Positions 1 through 8,850 of a stretch of DNA of 64,000 nt are shown here, piece by piece. The stretch is from Paenibacillus_AM sp052180255 (GTDB lineage Bacteria; Bacillota; Bacilli; Paenibacillales; NBRC-103111), in contig NZ_CP197466.1 in NCBI RefSeq assembly GCF_052180255.1, positions 4,320,030 to 4,384,029 of the forward strand, in the 5' to 3' direction. The notes beneath the pieces are model-generated. The model was given only the letters and a program-made list of their open reading frames with translations. It was not told the origin of the DNA and made no database searches. A program made the translations under genes and the position numbers. The stretch's first letter is position 1. Each line of letters starts with the position of its first letter.

Positions 1-1218
1 TTAAACATTGTATCCGTCATTGATAGGAGCGAAATTAAACAAAAGACCGGACCGCTGTTGCGAATATCTTTACTGTTCATCCTACTACTGCTTGCTCTCA
101 TTTCCTTGTTTATTTGGATATTTATGAAACGGACGGTGCGACCTGTCCTGCAATTGAAGCAACTAACCGACTCCATCGCTCATGGAGATTTAACCGTCCC
201 GTTGATCGAGAGCGGAAGAATAGATGAGATTGGGCAACTGCAAGCTAACTTCAATACGATGTCGCAATCGTTATCCGATGTGCTGCTGCAAATTACCGAT
301 CATTCCGAGCAAGTATCTGCTTCTTCGCAGCAATTGTCCGCTAATTCGGAGCAGAACGTCGTAACGCTTGAACAAATTGCCTCCTCCATGCAAGAAATAT
401 CGTCCGTATCGTCCGATATGAATCTCAGCATGAACGCCGTTAAACGGACAGCGGAGATTGCCCAGCAGGAACTCGACGAAACGATTCGCATTATACATGA
501 AAGCACCAAACTGTCGCAGTTAGTCAATATCCTGGCGAATAAAGGCGAGGAGACTCTTGGTGCTGCAAGACAACAGATGGATACAATTGTCGAACATTCC
601 AAACGTTCTAAAAACGAGACAGAGAAGCTAAACCGGGTTGCTGAGGAAATTAGCGGGGTAACCAACTTCATACAGGGAATTGCAGCGCAGACGAATTTGC
701 TAGCGCTGAATGCCTCCATTGAAGCTGCACGAGCCGGTCAGGATGGTCGCGGGTTCGCCGTCGTCGCCCAAGAGGTACGCAAGCTCGCTGATCAGACAGG
801 ATCTGCCGCTGAGAAGATTGCCACCTTAATCGGGGAGATACAGGAGCGTGCCCACCACATGGTTGGAAGCATGGAGGAAGGTGTTGAATCTGCCGCAATC
901 GGAAGCGATCTAACGCAATCGGTAGAGCAGCGGTTCACGGAGATGTATGAGGCAATTGGTCGCATCGATACGCAGCTCGGTCAAGTAGCCGTCGTCAGCG
1001 AACAGTTGATGCAGTCGAACGAAGCGATGATTGCGGCCTTCGATGAATCGAGCGCCATGACCCTGGCCGCAGCACAAAAAGTCGACCTCGTCGCTGCTGC
1101 CAGTGAAGAACAGAACGCTTCGATGGAGGAAATTGCCGCCTCCGCCGCGCATCTTGCCGGCATCGCCGAAGAACTGCAGTCATTGGTGCTTCGCTTCAAA
1201 TTGAAGCGTACAGAGTAG
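1..1218 (+). CDS. Methyl-accepting chemotaxis protein, C-terminal part (5' truncated by window edge)
   Basis: The reading frame is open from base 1, so the sensory domain lies outside the window. What remains is the end of an extracellular domain, a transmembrane helix (about nt 58-126), a HAMP linker (about nt 145-300) and a full cytoplasmic signalling domain. The invariant hairpin tip is clear (GIAAQTNLLALNASIEAAR), followed by GRGFAVVAQEVRKLAD. This tip contacts CheA/CheW in the chemoreceptor arrays. No chemotaxis gene lies next to it. A strong terminator follows at about 1254. The TTG at 58 is not the true start because coding continues upstream of it. Confidence 0.93.
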   Translation, partial: LNIVSVIDRSEIKQKTGPLLRISLLFILLLLALISLFIWIFMKRTVRPVLQLKQLTDSIAHGDLTVPLIESGRIDEIGQLQANFNTMSQSLSDVLLQITDHSEQVSASSQQLSANSEQNVVTLEQIASSMQEISSVSSDMNLSMNAVKRTAEIAQQELDETIRIIHESTKLSQLVNILANKGEETLGAARQQMDTIVEHSKRSKNETEKLNRVAEEISGVTNFIQGIAAQTNLLALNASIEAARAGQDGRGFAVVAQEVRKLADQTGSAAEKIATLIGEIQERAHHMVGSMEEGVESAAIGSDLTQSVEQRFTEMYEAIGRIDTQLGQVAVVSEQLMQSNEAMIAAFDESSAMTLAAAQKVDLVAAASEEQNASMEEIAASAAHLAGIAEELQSLVLRFKLKRTE

Positions 1219-1251
1219 TTCTAGCGATCAGCTGTCAGAACCGAAATTATA

Positions 1252-1304
1252 AGCAAAGGACTTGAGGACGTATTGCTTTTTACCCTCAAGTCCCTTTGTT
1301 TTCT
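1252..1304 (+). terminator. Intrinsic terminator of the chemoreceptor gene
   Basis: The 13-bp stem AAAGGACTTGAGG / CCCTCAAGTCCCTTT is followed by TTTTCTTG, 35 nt after the chemoreceptor stop codon. Confidence 0.75.
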
Positions 1305-1497
1305 TGCTCTTGCCGTCCTTTAGAGGCGGCATCCATTTCTGCGAGAAATATAAGCAAAGTGTAACTTAGAATAGACATTGGATAAAGCCCCTGGTTTATC
1401 CGATGAAATCCTAGGGGGTGCACTTCACAAGGTCTCAGGGGTTCTGCAATTTCCTTTTATCACACGCTCACCAATACTCCACTCAAGTCGCGTCTAC

Positions 1498-3567
1498 TCA
1501 AGGATTAGGAATATAAGTTACTACATTCGAGCGGATTTGGTCGCTCAACGTTTGATCATAAACCACAATGACCGCATAGAGTCCGATATTGGTGGTAAAC
1601 GTACCTTGAATACTTACTGTACCGTTTACGGAATCATACGTCCCAAGCCCGCCCTGATTAATAATATAATCAGCAGAAGGTGGGTTCACACCTGTAAACT
1701 GATCCGTTGTTAAGTAGTAGAATTGATACTCGCGTCCGCTGTAATCCGGTGAGACTGTAATCGAATTGGCGTTCACGACAGGCGTGCCTACGCTCGTAAA
1801 CGTGTGGATAATCGAATCCATTCGATAGAAGGTGAACCCCGCGACCTCACTATCCAACGTTCCCTTAGATCCGACTACGTAGAGCCGATAGGTCTTATTG
1901 GAAAGCAAGTTTTCAGAGATGCTGATATGGGGTCCGTTTAAGGCCTTATCGACCGTTCCATGCTGAAGCGCTGGTCCTCCCGTTGTATCTTGACCAGATT
2001 TGACCTGAGCAGCGCTTGGGGAATCAGAAGAGCTAATCTCAGTAAGAACGTAATATAGAGTGTCAAATGCTTCTGAGTTCACACTTGCATTAATCGTATC
2101 ACTATTGATTCCCATACTTCTGCTAGTGCCCGAAGCATTAAAAGTAATCTTAGGCACGATCTGCTGCTCAGCTAACGTCTTGAAACGTACTGAAGAGATC
2201 TTAGATGTCTTATCATTAGCAAGCTCATATGCATACAACACGTAGGAAGTATCCGCAGCTAATCCGTTCAATTTCAAGTTCGCCTTCGCTCCGTCCAATT
2301 CAACCGAACCGTTCACGATAGCATTCGTCCCTAATTTGATCTCGTTCAAGCTAGGAACTGCGGAATCTGTGGATAGCACAGCGTAATACACAGTCCCGGT
2401 GACCGATCCTATTACCGGATAAGACGCCGTCGTTTGCGTAATTGTTCCGTTCACGACATCGATTGTCAGAGTCACATCAGGCACTGGGGTTGGTGTAGGT
2501 GTAGGTGTAGGTGCGGATGGCGTATACGTGACCACTTGCGGTGTCACTGGAGGCTTCGTTACCTTAACCGGTATTGGTTTACTCTCCTCATTTTTCACAT
2601 CGTTACCGAATAATGTCTTCAAGCCGTTTACTACGATAACCGGTGTCTTGGAGGTATCCAGTTTAAAGCCTTCATGCAGCTTAATAATGATCGTCTTTTT
2701 GTCCTCGGACAACACATAGCTATCTAGCTTCGGATTAAGCGGGACACCGTTAACCATAATCTTCGATAGATCAATAGAGTTTGGATCGATTCCTATTGTC
2801 ATTGTCAACTCAAGTTTGTTCCCCGCCACGAAATCCGCTCCGGACACCGCAAGAGGTTTAGTTGTTTCTAACGCTTTGGCAGTTTCGAAACCTCCAGTAG
2901 CAAGCAGATTGCGACTCGCCGGTGCCTGTCCACCGAATGTACCGTCCGGAGAGTTATTTAGCAACTTTAGCTGAAGTGCCAACGCGACGTAACCACTCGC
3001 CCAATTGGAGACGGTACTGTCACTAACAGACGGAGTCGATGCAGCTCCCCCTCCCTTACCTAACATTTTAACCAGAAATGTAGCCAATTGCTCCTTAGTC
3101 ACTTGGCCCGCAGGGTTGAATTCTCCGTTGCCCATGCCAGCCGTTATTCCCGCTTTCTTAATCGCCTCGATATAAGGCAGCGCATAGCCGTTTGCAGAAT
3201 CATCTGATTTTACGTCACTGAAAGACGATGTCTTGAGATCTTTATTGACATCTAGACCAGTAATAAGTGCCGCAACCTTCGCGAATTGCGCTCGATTCAT
3301 CTCTTCTTTCAGACCGAAATTATTATTGGAGACCCCGTCAAAGATACCCGCCTGAATCAATGCATCGAACTTTGCCTTCGCAGCCGCGTCCAAATCCTTT
3401 AAATCGCTGAAATCAGCCGAAGTCTTTGCCTCAATCACACCGCCGCCAATCGATGCAGCGGACGTCAAACCGAATGTCATTGCCGTAAACCAAATTAAAG
3501 TTTTCTTGCTCATGATCGAACCCAACCTGCCTTCCCAAATTAAAATACCCACAAAGAGAAGAAACAT
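1498..3567 (-). CDS. S-layer-homology (SLH) domain surface protein
   Basis: Secreted protein of 689 residues. After a signal sequence come three SLH modules (about residues 50-110, 115-175 and 180-235). Such modules bind pyruvylated secondary cell-wall polymer and tether proteins to the envelope. Next is a beta-rich stretch, a Pro/Thr linker (PTPTPTPTPVP, about residue 360), and at least three repeated beta-sandwich-like units of unknown function. The start is uncertain. ATG 3567 has a strong AAGGAG 5 nt upstream but gives a long double-hydrophobic leader; internal ATG 3513 (MSKKTLIWF) gives a classical signal peptide with a weaker ribosome-binding site. The gene is divergent from the two-component system at 3762, which might control it. 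Confidence 0.85.
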   Translation of the reverse strand: MFLLFVGILIWEGRLGSIMSKKTLIWFTAMTFGLTSAASIGGGVIEAKTSADFSDLKDLDAAAKAKFDALIQAGIFDGVSNNNFGLKEEMNRAQFAKVAALITGLDVNKDLKTSSFSDVKSDDSANGYALPYIEAIKKAGITAGMGNGEFNPAGQVTKEQLATFLVKMLGKGGGAASTPSVSDSTVSNWASGYVALALQLKLLNNSPDGTFGGQAPASRNLLATGGFETAKALETTKPLAVSGADFVAGNKLELTMTIGIDPNSIDLSKIMVNGVPLNPKLDSYVLSEDKKTIIIKLHEGFKLDTSKTPVIVVNGLKTLFGNDVKNEESKPIPVKVTKPPVTPQVVTYTPSAPTPTPTPTPVPDVTLTIDVVNGTITQTTASYPVIGSVTGTVYYAVLSTDSAVPSLNEIKLGTNAIVNGSVELDGAKANLKLNGLAADTSYVLYAYELANDKTSKISSVRFKTLAEQQIVPKITFNASGTSRSMGINSDTINASVNSEAFDTLYYVLTEISSSDSPSAAQVKSGQDTTGGPALQHGTVDKALNGPHISISENLLSNKTYRLYVVGSKGTLDSEVAGFTFYRMDSIIHTFTSVGTPVVNANSITVSPDYSGREYQFYYLTTDQFTGVNPPSADYIINQGGLGTYDSVNGTVSIQGTFTTNIGLYAVIVVYDQTLSDQIRSNVVTYIPNP

Positions 3568-3761
3568 CAGTTCTCCTTATGCTCCAACTCTTAAAACCTT
3601 TCATCTCTTATTTTAATAGGAACTCAGCGCCGTATCTTAATGAAATCTTAATGGATGATCAAAATCCACACTCGTCCTGAATCATTATTATTAAATATTC
3701 AAATTTTATAGTATTCTTTTAAGAGATTCATATTTTTGGAAAGAATGGTGGTCGTGCATGT

Positions 3762-4451
3762 ATGGGTCATATCCTAATTATCGATGACGAACCCGAGATT
3801 CGTACGTTAATTCGCATCCATATGGAACGGGCAGGCTTCCACGTTATTGAAGCGGAATCGGGACGGAAAGCGATTGAACGGATGCAAGAGCATAATATCG
3901 AGCTCTTGATATTGGACTTGATGATGGATGACGGGGATGGCACTAAGGTACTTCGTTATTTACAAGATAAAAATTTGCAAACTATCGTTATCGCACTTAG
4001 CGCTAGAAGAGAAGTGCAGGACAAGATTGCTACCCTCAGTCTAGGAGCCGTTGATTATGTGACAAAGCCATTTAGTCCGTTGGAGTTACTTGCCCGGGTT
4101 CAAGCTCAATTAAGAAGGCAACGTCCCCATGCAACCCATCAATCTGAAATCATCCGATTAAACCATCTGGTTCTCGATGTAGATAATTTAGTTCTGCATA
4201 ATGATGGGAAACCCTGTGATTTAACTCTGGTTGAATGCGAGCTTCTGAAATTCTTTATGCAAAACCCCGATCGCGCCCTGACCAAAAGGGAAATATACAA
4301 GCACATTTGGCAGCATGAAAACTACGACGATAACAACTTGAGCGTATTTATTAGTCGGCTCCGCAAAGTACTCGAAAGCTCTTCCGGCTCTCAGTATTAC
4401 CTTTATACCGTTCGTGGCGTTGGATATCGCTTTTCGGGAGATAGACGATGA
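3762..4451 (+). CDS. OmpR/PhoB-family response regulator
   Basis: The 229-residue protein has a receiver domain with acidic pocket D8/D9, phospho-acceptor D52 (LLILDLMMDD) and conserved K102 (VTKPFSP), followed by a winged-helix DNA-binding domain from about residue 125 (TKREIYKHIW, RGVGYRF). It overlaps the downstream kinase gene by 4 bases (ATGA), so the two are co-translated. It is divergent from the SLH-protein gene across 194 bp, which suggests but does not prove that the surface protein is a target. The ligand and regulon are unknown. The ribosome-binding site (GGTGG, 10 nt spacing) is weak. Confidence 0.93.
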   Translation: MGHILIIDDEPEIRTLIRIHMERAGFHVIEAESGRKAIERMQEHNIELLILDLMMDDGDGTKVLRYLQDKNLQTIVIALSARREVQDKIATLSLGAVDYVTKPFSPLELLARVQAQLRRQRPHATHQSEIIRLNHLVLDVDNLVLHNDGKPCDLTLVECELLKFFMQNPDRALTKREIYKHIWQHENYDDNNLSVFISRLRKVLESSSGSQYYLYTVRGVGYRFSGDRR

Positions 4452-5854
4452 AGAATCGCACTAGGATATGGCTCATCATGTTAATAAGCATCGTTATCAG
4501 CTTAATTTTGTTTGTCTGGCTTTCGACACTCTCAAGTGAATTATGGAATAATGGTTATGATTTAAATGAGTTGAACGCCATCTCGCAAGAGATACTGAGT
4601 GCTACTGAACAACAAAACACATACGATAAGAATGAAGTCCAACCGATAATGGATCATTTTCACATCCACCATCCTGCTCTTCGATTTGAATGGATTTCTT
4701 CAGACGGAACAACGCTCTATGATACTTATGGTGAGACGCATAATTACAGCTTTGAGCAATTGGCTGATCGCATTATTAATATGCCAAACAACCTCTGGGG
4801 CGAAGATAAACCGATTACGCTTGCCTATTCAGCGAATAAGAACGGACAGCCTTATTACTTATTACTGAGCTTATCTAGCGATGCAATGAAACAAGGACAG
4901 ATGTATTTCTTTGTGCGAACATTTAAAGCACTATATTTTTGGGCTCTGCCGTTGCTGTTATCTTTCTTTGTGCCCTATTTTCTGGCCCTGTGGCTTTTCT
5001 CCTCGGTCAATCGACGGATCGGCAAGCTTAACCAAGCCCTCAATCAGGTCAATATCCGAAGCGATGTGATCGTGCTTGACGACAAGTCGAAGGATGAAAT
5101 CGGTCAACTTACCCGTCACTACAATTCGATGGTGCAGCGGATTCGGAGACAGGCTGATGAAATCGATCAATTCGAAACCGGGCGCAGGCTGCTGCTTTCT
5201 AATCTATCTCACGATTTGCGAACACCGCTAACGATGATCCTGGGTTACGCCGAAACCATTCATACTGGCTTATATAATGATGAAAACGAACTGCGGACCA
5301 GCTCGAAAATCATTTTGCAACGATCCCGTTATATGGACAAACTGCTGGATCAATTGTTAGACATCTCACGGCTGGATGGGGATTCACTTGAGATTCATCT
5401 TGCTCCCCATAACTTGTCTGAAATGATGCGAAAAATTGCCGCTGACTACATGTTATTTTTAGACGGGCAAAGCTTTGCGATTGAAGTGGATATCCCCGAT
5501 GGGGATGTTCAGGCGGTTATCGATGCGTCTCTTGTTGAACGTGCTATACGAAACTTGATGGACAACGCGATTCGCTATGGAAAAGAAGGGCATTTCCTTG
5601 GAATAGGGCTCGTTGAAGAAGACGATGTTGTGTGCATAACCGTTAAGGACAAAGGTAGAGGAGTTGCTCCTGAGGACCACAAACTCATCTTTGAACGATT
5701 CTATCGTGTTGACGGGGGAAGAAAGGGCGAGGGGCTCGGTATCGGACTTTCGATTGTCAAGGAAATCGTTGAATCACATCAAGGCCACATTCAGTTGATG
5801 AGTACTCCCTATGTAGAAACCTTGTTTCTGGTAAGTCTCCCCAAAAATCAATAA
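4448..5854 (+). CDS. Sensor histidine kinase
   Basis: Membrane kinase of 468 residues. TM1 is at about 7-27, an extracytoplasmic sensor loop spans about 30-155, and TM2 at about 158-182 leads into a HAMP linker. The HisKA phospho-acceptor is NLSHDLRTPLTM. The ATPase domain shows the N box (MDNAIRYG), G1 (DKGRGVAPED) and G2 (GEGLGIGLSIV). It is the cognate partner of the overlapping response regulator at 3762. The sensed signal cannot be told from sequence. A GCTAAC/GTTAGC hairpin follows the stop, without a good T-tract. Confidence 0.93.
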   Translation: MKNRTRIWLIMLISIVISLILFVWLSTLSSELWNNGYDLNELNAISQEILSATEQQNTYDKNEVQPIMDHFHIHHPALRFEWISSDGTTLYDTYGETHNYSFEQLADRIINMPNNLWGEDKPITLAYSANKNGQPYYLLLSLSSDAMKQGQMYFFVRTFKALYFWALPLLLSFFVPYFLALWLFSSVNRRIGKLNQALNQVNIRSDVIVLDDKSKDEIGQLTRHYNSMVQRIRRQADEIDQFETGRRLLLSNLSHDLRTPLTMILGYAETIHTGLYNDENELRTSSKIILQRSRYMDKLLDQLLDISRLDGDSLEIHLAPHNLSEMMRKIAADYMLFLDGQSFAIEVDIPDGDVQAVIDASLVERAIRNLMDNAIRYGKEGHFLGIGLVEEDDVVCITVKDKGRGVAPEDHKLIFERFYRVDGGRKGEGLGIGLSIVKEIVESHQGHIQLMSTPYVETLFLVSLPKNQ

Positions 5855-5899
5855 ATAAAGCTAACACAATGATGATGTGCTGCTTCGTTGTTAGCGAGA

Positions 5900-5952
5900 A
5901 ATTTCGCCCTACTTATGATAAGGTTCCCCTTAACGGATCTATCGGCGAAAAT
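5900..5952 (-). repeat. rlmH-end-like attachment repeat R8 (outermost copy)
   Basis: On the minus strand it reads GGG-GAA-CCT-TAT-CAT-AAG-TAG, i.e. GEPYHK-stop, the C-terminus of the RlmH encoded at 28097. Flanking arms TTTCGCC (left) and GGCGAAA (right) form an inverted repeat. This is the ninth and last copy seen and marks the outer edge of the accessory array. Confidence 0.8.
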
Positions 5953-6006
5953 CTTCCCCGGTGCTGTACCGCCAGACTTACCAGAGCTGCAATCTAGTTT
6001 TCCCAA

Positions 6007-6714
6007 TTAACATCTTACATGTTTGCGTTTAAAACCAAGTGCCTCTTTATCCACTGCCTTTTGAATACGTTCGGAAGCGAGCAGGAAACTGCTTTTTTTC
6101 TTTTCATGTTTGACTTCTACCGGGCCTACTGCCTTTGCGGTCTCAACCGCTTTATCATGGAGCGGCAAATAGGATACCCCTACTGTATAAATAAAATTAT
6201 TCATCGCATATTTCGTTCGTTCGGGAGAATCATGAATCGTATTTCTCACAATTTCAAGCATATTGGCAATTTTGGTTTCGGAAAACTCAACATCCGGGCG
6301 ATTGCCCAACAGCCAGCAGTAACAACTCCATCCCGCTGACATTTTCAGTTCTTCGCCGCTTGCGATCCATTTATCTGACACTCCTTGTGCAATATCTGCT
6401 TCTGCCAAGGTTACTGCAACCACAAAATCGGACAGCATATAAAAATAGGCCGCATCAATCCAACGCTCAAAATCCGCTTCTGTCATCGCTTTTGGATCTG
6501 CAATGATTCCGGCAAAGTACATGGCGTCGTAGTTCCCTGTAGCGTAAAGCTGCTCAGCTAAAGGTTGATTTATTTTTGTTTTTTTGAAAATGGGCTTCAT
6601 TTCGCCTGTAGCCACGCCAAAAAGCGGTTCGTGCGCGCCATTGGATTTGTAAATATTTTTGGTTCGTTCCTTGCCGAGAGCTTCAAGCTCCTGCATAACC
6701 ATTTCTAAATTCAT
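6007..6714 (-). CDS. DNA alkylation repair protein (AlkD-like HEAT-repeat family)
   Basis: The 235-residue all-helical protein has the length and repeat character of the DNA alkylation repair enzyme family (AlkC/AlkD type). These enzymes excise bulky or cationic N-alkylpurines without flipping the base. Recognisable stretches include the N-terminal KERTKNIYKSNGAHEP region, a WIDAAYFYMLSDFV helix, and the C-terminal basic KHEKKKSS tail region. The start at 6714 is preceded by AAGGAAGTG. It is one of two genes in the accessory module between repeats R8 and R7; a second alkylation-repair gene sits in another module at 22080. Confidence 0.82.
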   Translation of the reverse strand: MNLEMVMQELEALGKERTKNIYKSNGAHEPLFGVATGEMKPIFKKTKINQPLAEQLYATGNYDAMYFAGIIADPKAMTEADFERWIDAAYFYMLSDFVVAVTLAEADIAQGVSDKWIASGEELKMSAGWSCYCWLLGNRPDVEFSETKIANMLEIVRNTIHDSPERTKYAMNNFIYTVGVSYLPLHDKAVETAKAVGPVEVKHEKKKSSFLLASERIQKAVDKEALGFKRKHVRC

Positions 6715-6779
6715 TGTTTAACACTTCCTTCCTCTTGGAGATTTTATCCTATACATTCTTCAGAGTCTATCGTGTACCG

Positions 6780-8453
6780 TCAGGCTTTACCCGTCGCCTT
6801 TAGTAGACGAAGCAGCAGCTCCTTGCGCGGTTCCTGCGCTTTGCGAGCCAACGCGGCCAGCTTTTCCACCTTGCCCCAGATCGGGTACAGCACCCGCTCG
6901 GCCTCGTAATCCGCCAGGGCTTCTACATGCTGTACCAACAGCGACAACTTGTCTTCGCTTTCCAGCTCCAGCTGAATCTTCAGCTTTAGCGAATCGTGGG
7001 AGCGCCGCAGGCAGGCGACCAAGGCGGGAGTCGAGCGTTCTGTTACGCCATGGGTTTCGGCAAAAACGGCCGTGAACTTGTCCTGCACCAGCTGATGCTC
7101 ATCGTCCACAAGGTCCATGTAAGCTTCGACCAACGGAAAATACCGCTCAGAAGAAAGTCCCAACCCGAATACGGCATAACTGCCCGGCATTACGTTTTTT
7201 TCGCCTTCCGTATCCTCGTACCATTCAAACTCTTCCATCGCCTCACGAGCGTATTCCTCCAATAACGGATGCAGCTCGGAATAAGCCAGCGCATTCGCAA
7301 AAAAACGGTGTGTATCCGATTTGGCAAGCCCCTTGACGGGCAATACCTCTCTCACGCTGGATTTTAGCTTGATTTTGTAGCTTTTCGGGAAGCCCTTTCG
7401 GAGCAGGGAGAGAATAAACGAAATCGCCCGTTCGTACGCCCCGGCTTCTTCCTTGCAAATAACGACCGTAATGAGGGAAAAAACATCGTTAGCCTTGCAT
7501 TCGACCAACTCATGACGCATATGGACGTCTTCTTGCGAGAAGCTGTCGCTGCCCTCCTTCAGCATGCGCCCGGCCTTGCCGCTGCCAAGTTGCGTCGCCA
7601 GCTCCAGAAAATTCTGGCCCTTGAATTTGCTGTAGTTGGGCGCGTAACGAAGAATCATCACCGCGCCGTACAGCAGTAAGTCGACAGGCTGATTCGGCTC
7701 ATCCTTGTTCTCCAGAGTAGCATCCGGCTTGATTTTATATTCGTTGGTCCTGTATTCGGAACGGGCGGCATCGTAGTAATGTCGCAGGAATACATTCTCG
7801 GCCCAGCCGGTCAAGGCCTGGATGATATAGCTTCGATGATCTGCTAGCGCTTGCGTCCGTTCTTTGTTCAGCTCCTGAATCCGGTCAAATAAAGCAGTCA
7901 TCCTTGCCACTTCCGGTTCGTGAAACAAATATGGGTCCAGCAGATGACGCGTCAAAAAGAAGGTTTCCAGTGGCTTTGTCGGGTAAGAGCCCTTCTCCAA
8001 ATTTTTCTCGATATAGGACTGAATTCGTTCCAAAAGCTGCCGCTTTTTATCTTCATATACGATTTCCAGCACCGTTAATTTCACGCGACCGTCTGTCGTT
8101 GCGAAGGTTCCTTGCAAGGTAAACCGGTAGTCGATCAGCGGGGACGACTCCAGCTTGTCCAGCTTCTCTTTTACGATTTCCGCCAGCAGGGGCTGAACCT
8201 CATGCAAGACCTGCTCCCGCGTAAAAGGTGAAGCCTTCATCGACTTGCTGCCTGCAGCATTCCGTCCAGAATTCAAACTGTCAACGCGGGTCCTGCCCGG
8301 CCGATAATCCAACATAACGACTTTAAATATGCCCATTTGCAGCGTGGTTCGCTTGACCGCTCCCTCCACGTCCTTCCGATTTTCCTGTTCGTCAAACCAT
8401 TCATGAATCGCCGTTTTCATCTCTTCCAGCGCTTCTTCCTGCAATGTGTTCAT
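6780..8453 (-). CDS. Uncharacterised 557-residue protein (possibly DUF6138 family)
   Basis: I do not recognise a catalytic motif. The protein is soluble, largely helical and rich in charged residues (for example EEALEEMKTAIHEWFDEQ near the N-terminus), with no signal peptide or membrane segment. It resembles the uncharacterised DUF6138 group from memory only. ATG 8453 was chosen over the longer 8480 start because AAAGGCGG lies 6 nt upstream, while 8480 has no ribosome-binding site. GC content looks higher than in neighbouring modules, consistent with separate acquisition. Shares a module with the alkylation-repair gene at 6007, 65 bp downstream. Confidence 0.75.
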   Translation of the reverse strand: MNTLQEEALEEMKTAIHEWFDEQENRKDVEGAVKRTTLQMGIFKVVMLDYRPGRTRVDSLNSGRNAAGSKSMKASPFTREQVLHEVQPLLAEIVKEKLDKLESSPLIDYRFTLQGTFATTDGRVKLTVLEIVYEDKKRQLLERIQSYIEKNLEKGSYPTKPLETFFLTRHLLDPYLFHEPEVARMTALFDRIQELNKERTQALADHRSYIIQALTGWAENVFLRHYYDAARSEYRTNEYKIKPDATLENKDEPNQPVDLLLYGAVMILRYAPNYSKFKGQNFLELATQLGSGKAGRMLKEGSDSFSQEDVHMRHELVECKANDVFSLITVVICKEEAGAYERAISFILSLLRKGFPKSYKIKLKSSVREVLPVKGLAKSDTHRFFANALAYSELHPLLEEYAREAMEEFEWYEDTEGEKNVMPGSYAVFGLGLSSERYFPLVEAYMDLVDDEHQLVQDKFTAVFAETHGVTERSTPALVACLRRSHDSLKLKIQLELESEDKLSLLVQHVEALADYEAERVLYPIWGKVEKLAALARKAQEPRKELLLRLLKATGKA

Positions 8454-8710
8454 CGTCTTCCGCCTTTCCGCGTGTTTCATCAGCTGATCTTGCCATGCCC
8501 GTCAACGTATCTATTTTAAAAATACGGATTAATGTTCTTATGATTCTATCATTTTACATGCAGGCACGCTCCCAGAACAATGAGCCTAACGTCCGGTTTA
8601 TTATTCCGCTAACGGGGTACTTAATTTTATAGCTTTGGTCGCCGGACAATTGTCACTATCGTCTTAATCTGCTGATATAGCTACTATCAAGTACTATTTC
8701 TTTTCTGATT

Positions 8711-8750
8711 GTGTACCATCACTTGTGATACGGTTCGCCGTAACGAGTCA
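8711..8750 (-). repeat. rlmH-end-like attachment repeat R7
   Basis: The minus strand reads GGC-GAA-CCG-TAT-CAC-AAG-TGA (GEPYHK-stop). The arms are less well conserved here than in the other copies (GTACCATC / TAACGAGTC). It separates the alkylation-repair module from the ABC-transporter/VanZ module. Confidence 0.72.
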
Positions 8751-8811
8751 AATGGCTAAAAATAAAAAAAGGATGCTGTGTATAAACTGGTACCCATAGA
8801 CTAGACACTTT

Positions 8812-8850
8812 GCAAGCCCTGACTTCAACCAAGTCAGGGCCGATGGCTAA
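8812..8850 (-). repeat. 39-bp hairpin repeat, copy 1 (3' end of the permease transcript)
   Basis: Identical over 39 bp to 20122-20160. It contains a perfect 10-bp stem, GCCCTGACTT / AAGTCAGGGC, with a 5-nt loop, and begins directly after the permease stop codon. It may act as a terminator, but no clear U-tract follows on either strand. Confidence 0.75.

Larger units (their letters stand above)
8481..8850. other. Intergenic stretch (370 bp) holding repeat R7 and a hairpin repeat
   Basis: No open frame with a ribosome-binding site was found. The stretch contains repeat R7 (8711-8750) and the 39-bp hairpin repeat at 8812-8850. The rest looks like non-coding spacer between two modules. Confidence 0.6.

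Noticed and set aside
1378..1713. 111-codon plus-strand open frame after the chemoreceptor
   Set aside because: It overlaps the end of the SLH gene in antisense, lacks a ribosome-binding site and has unspecific composition.
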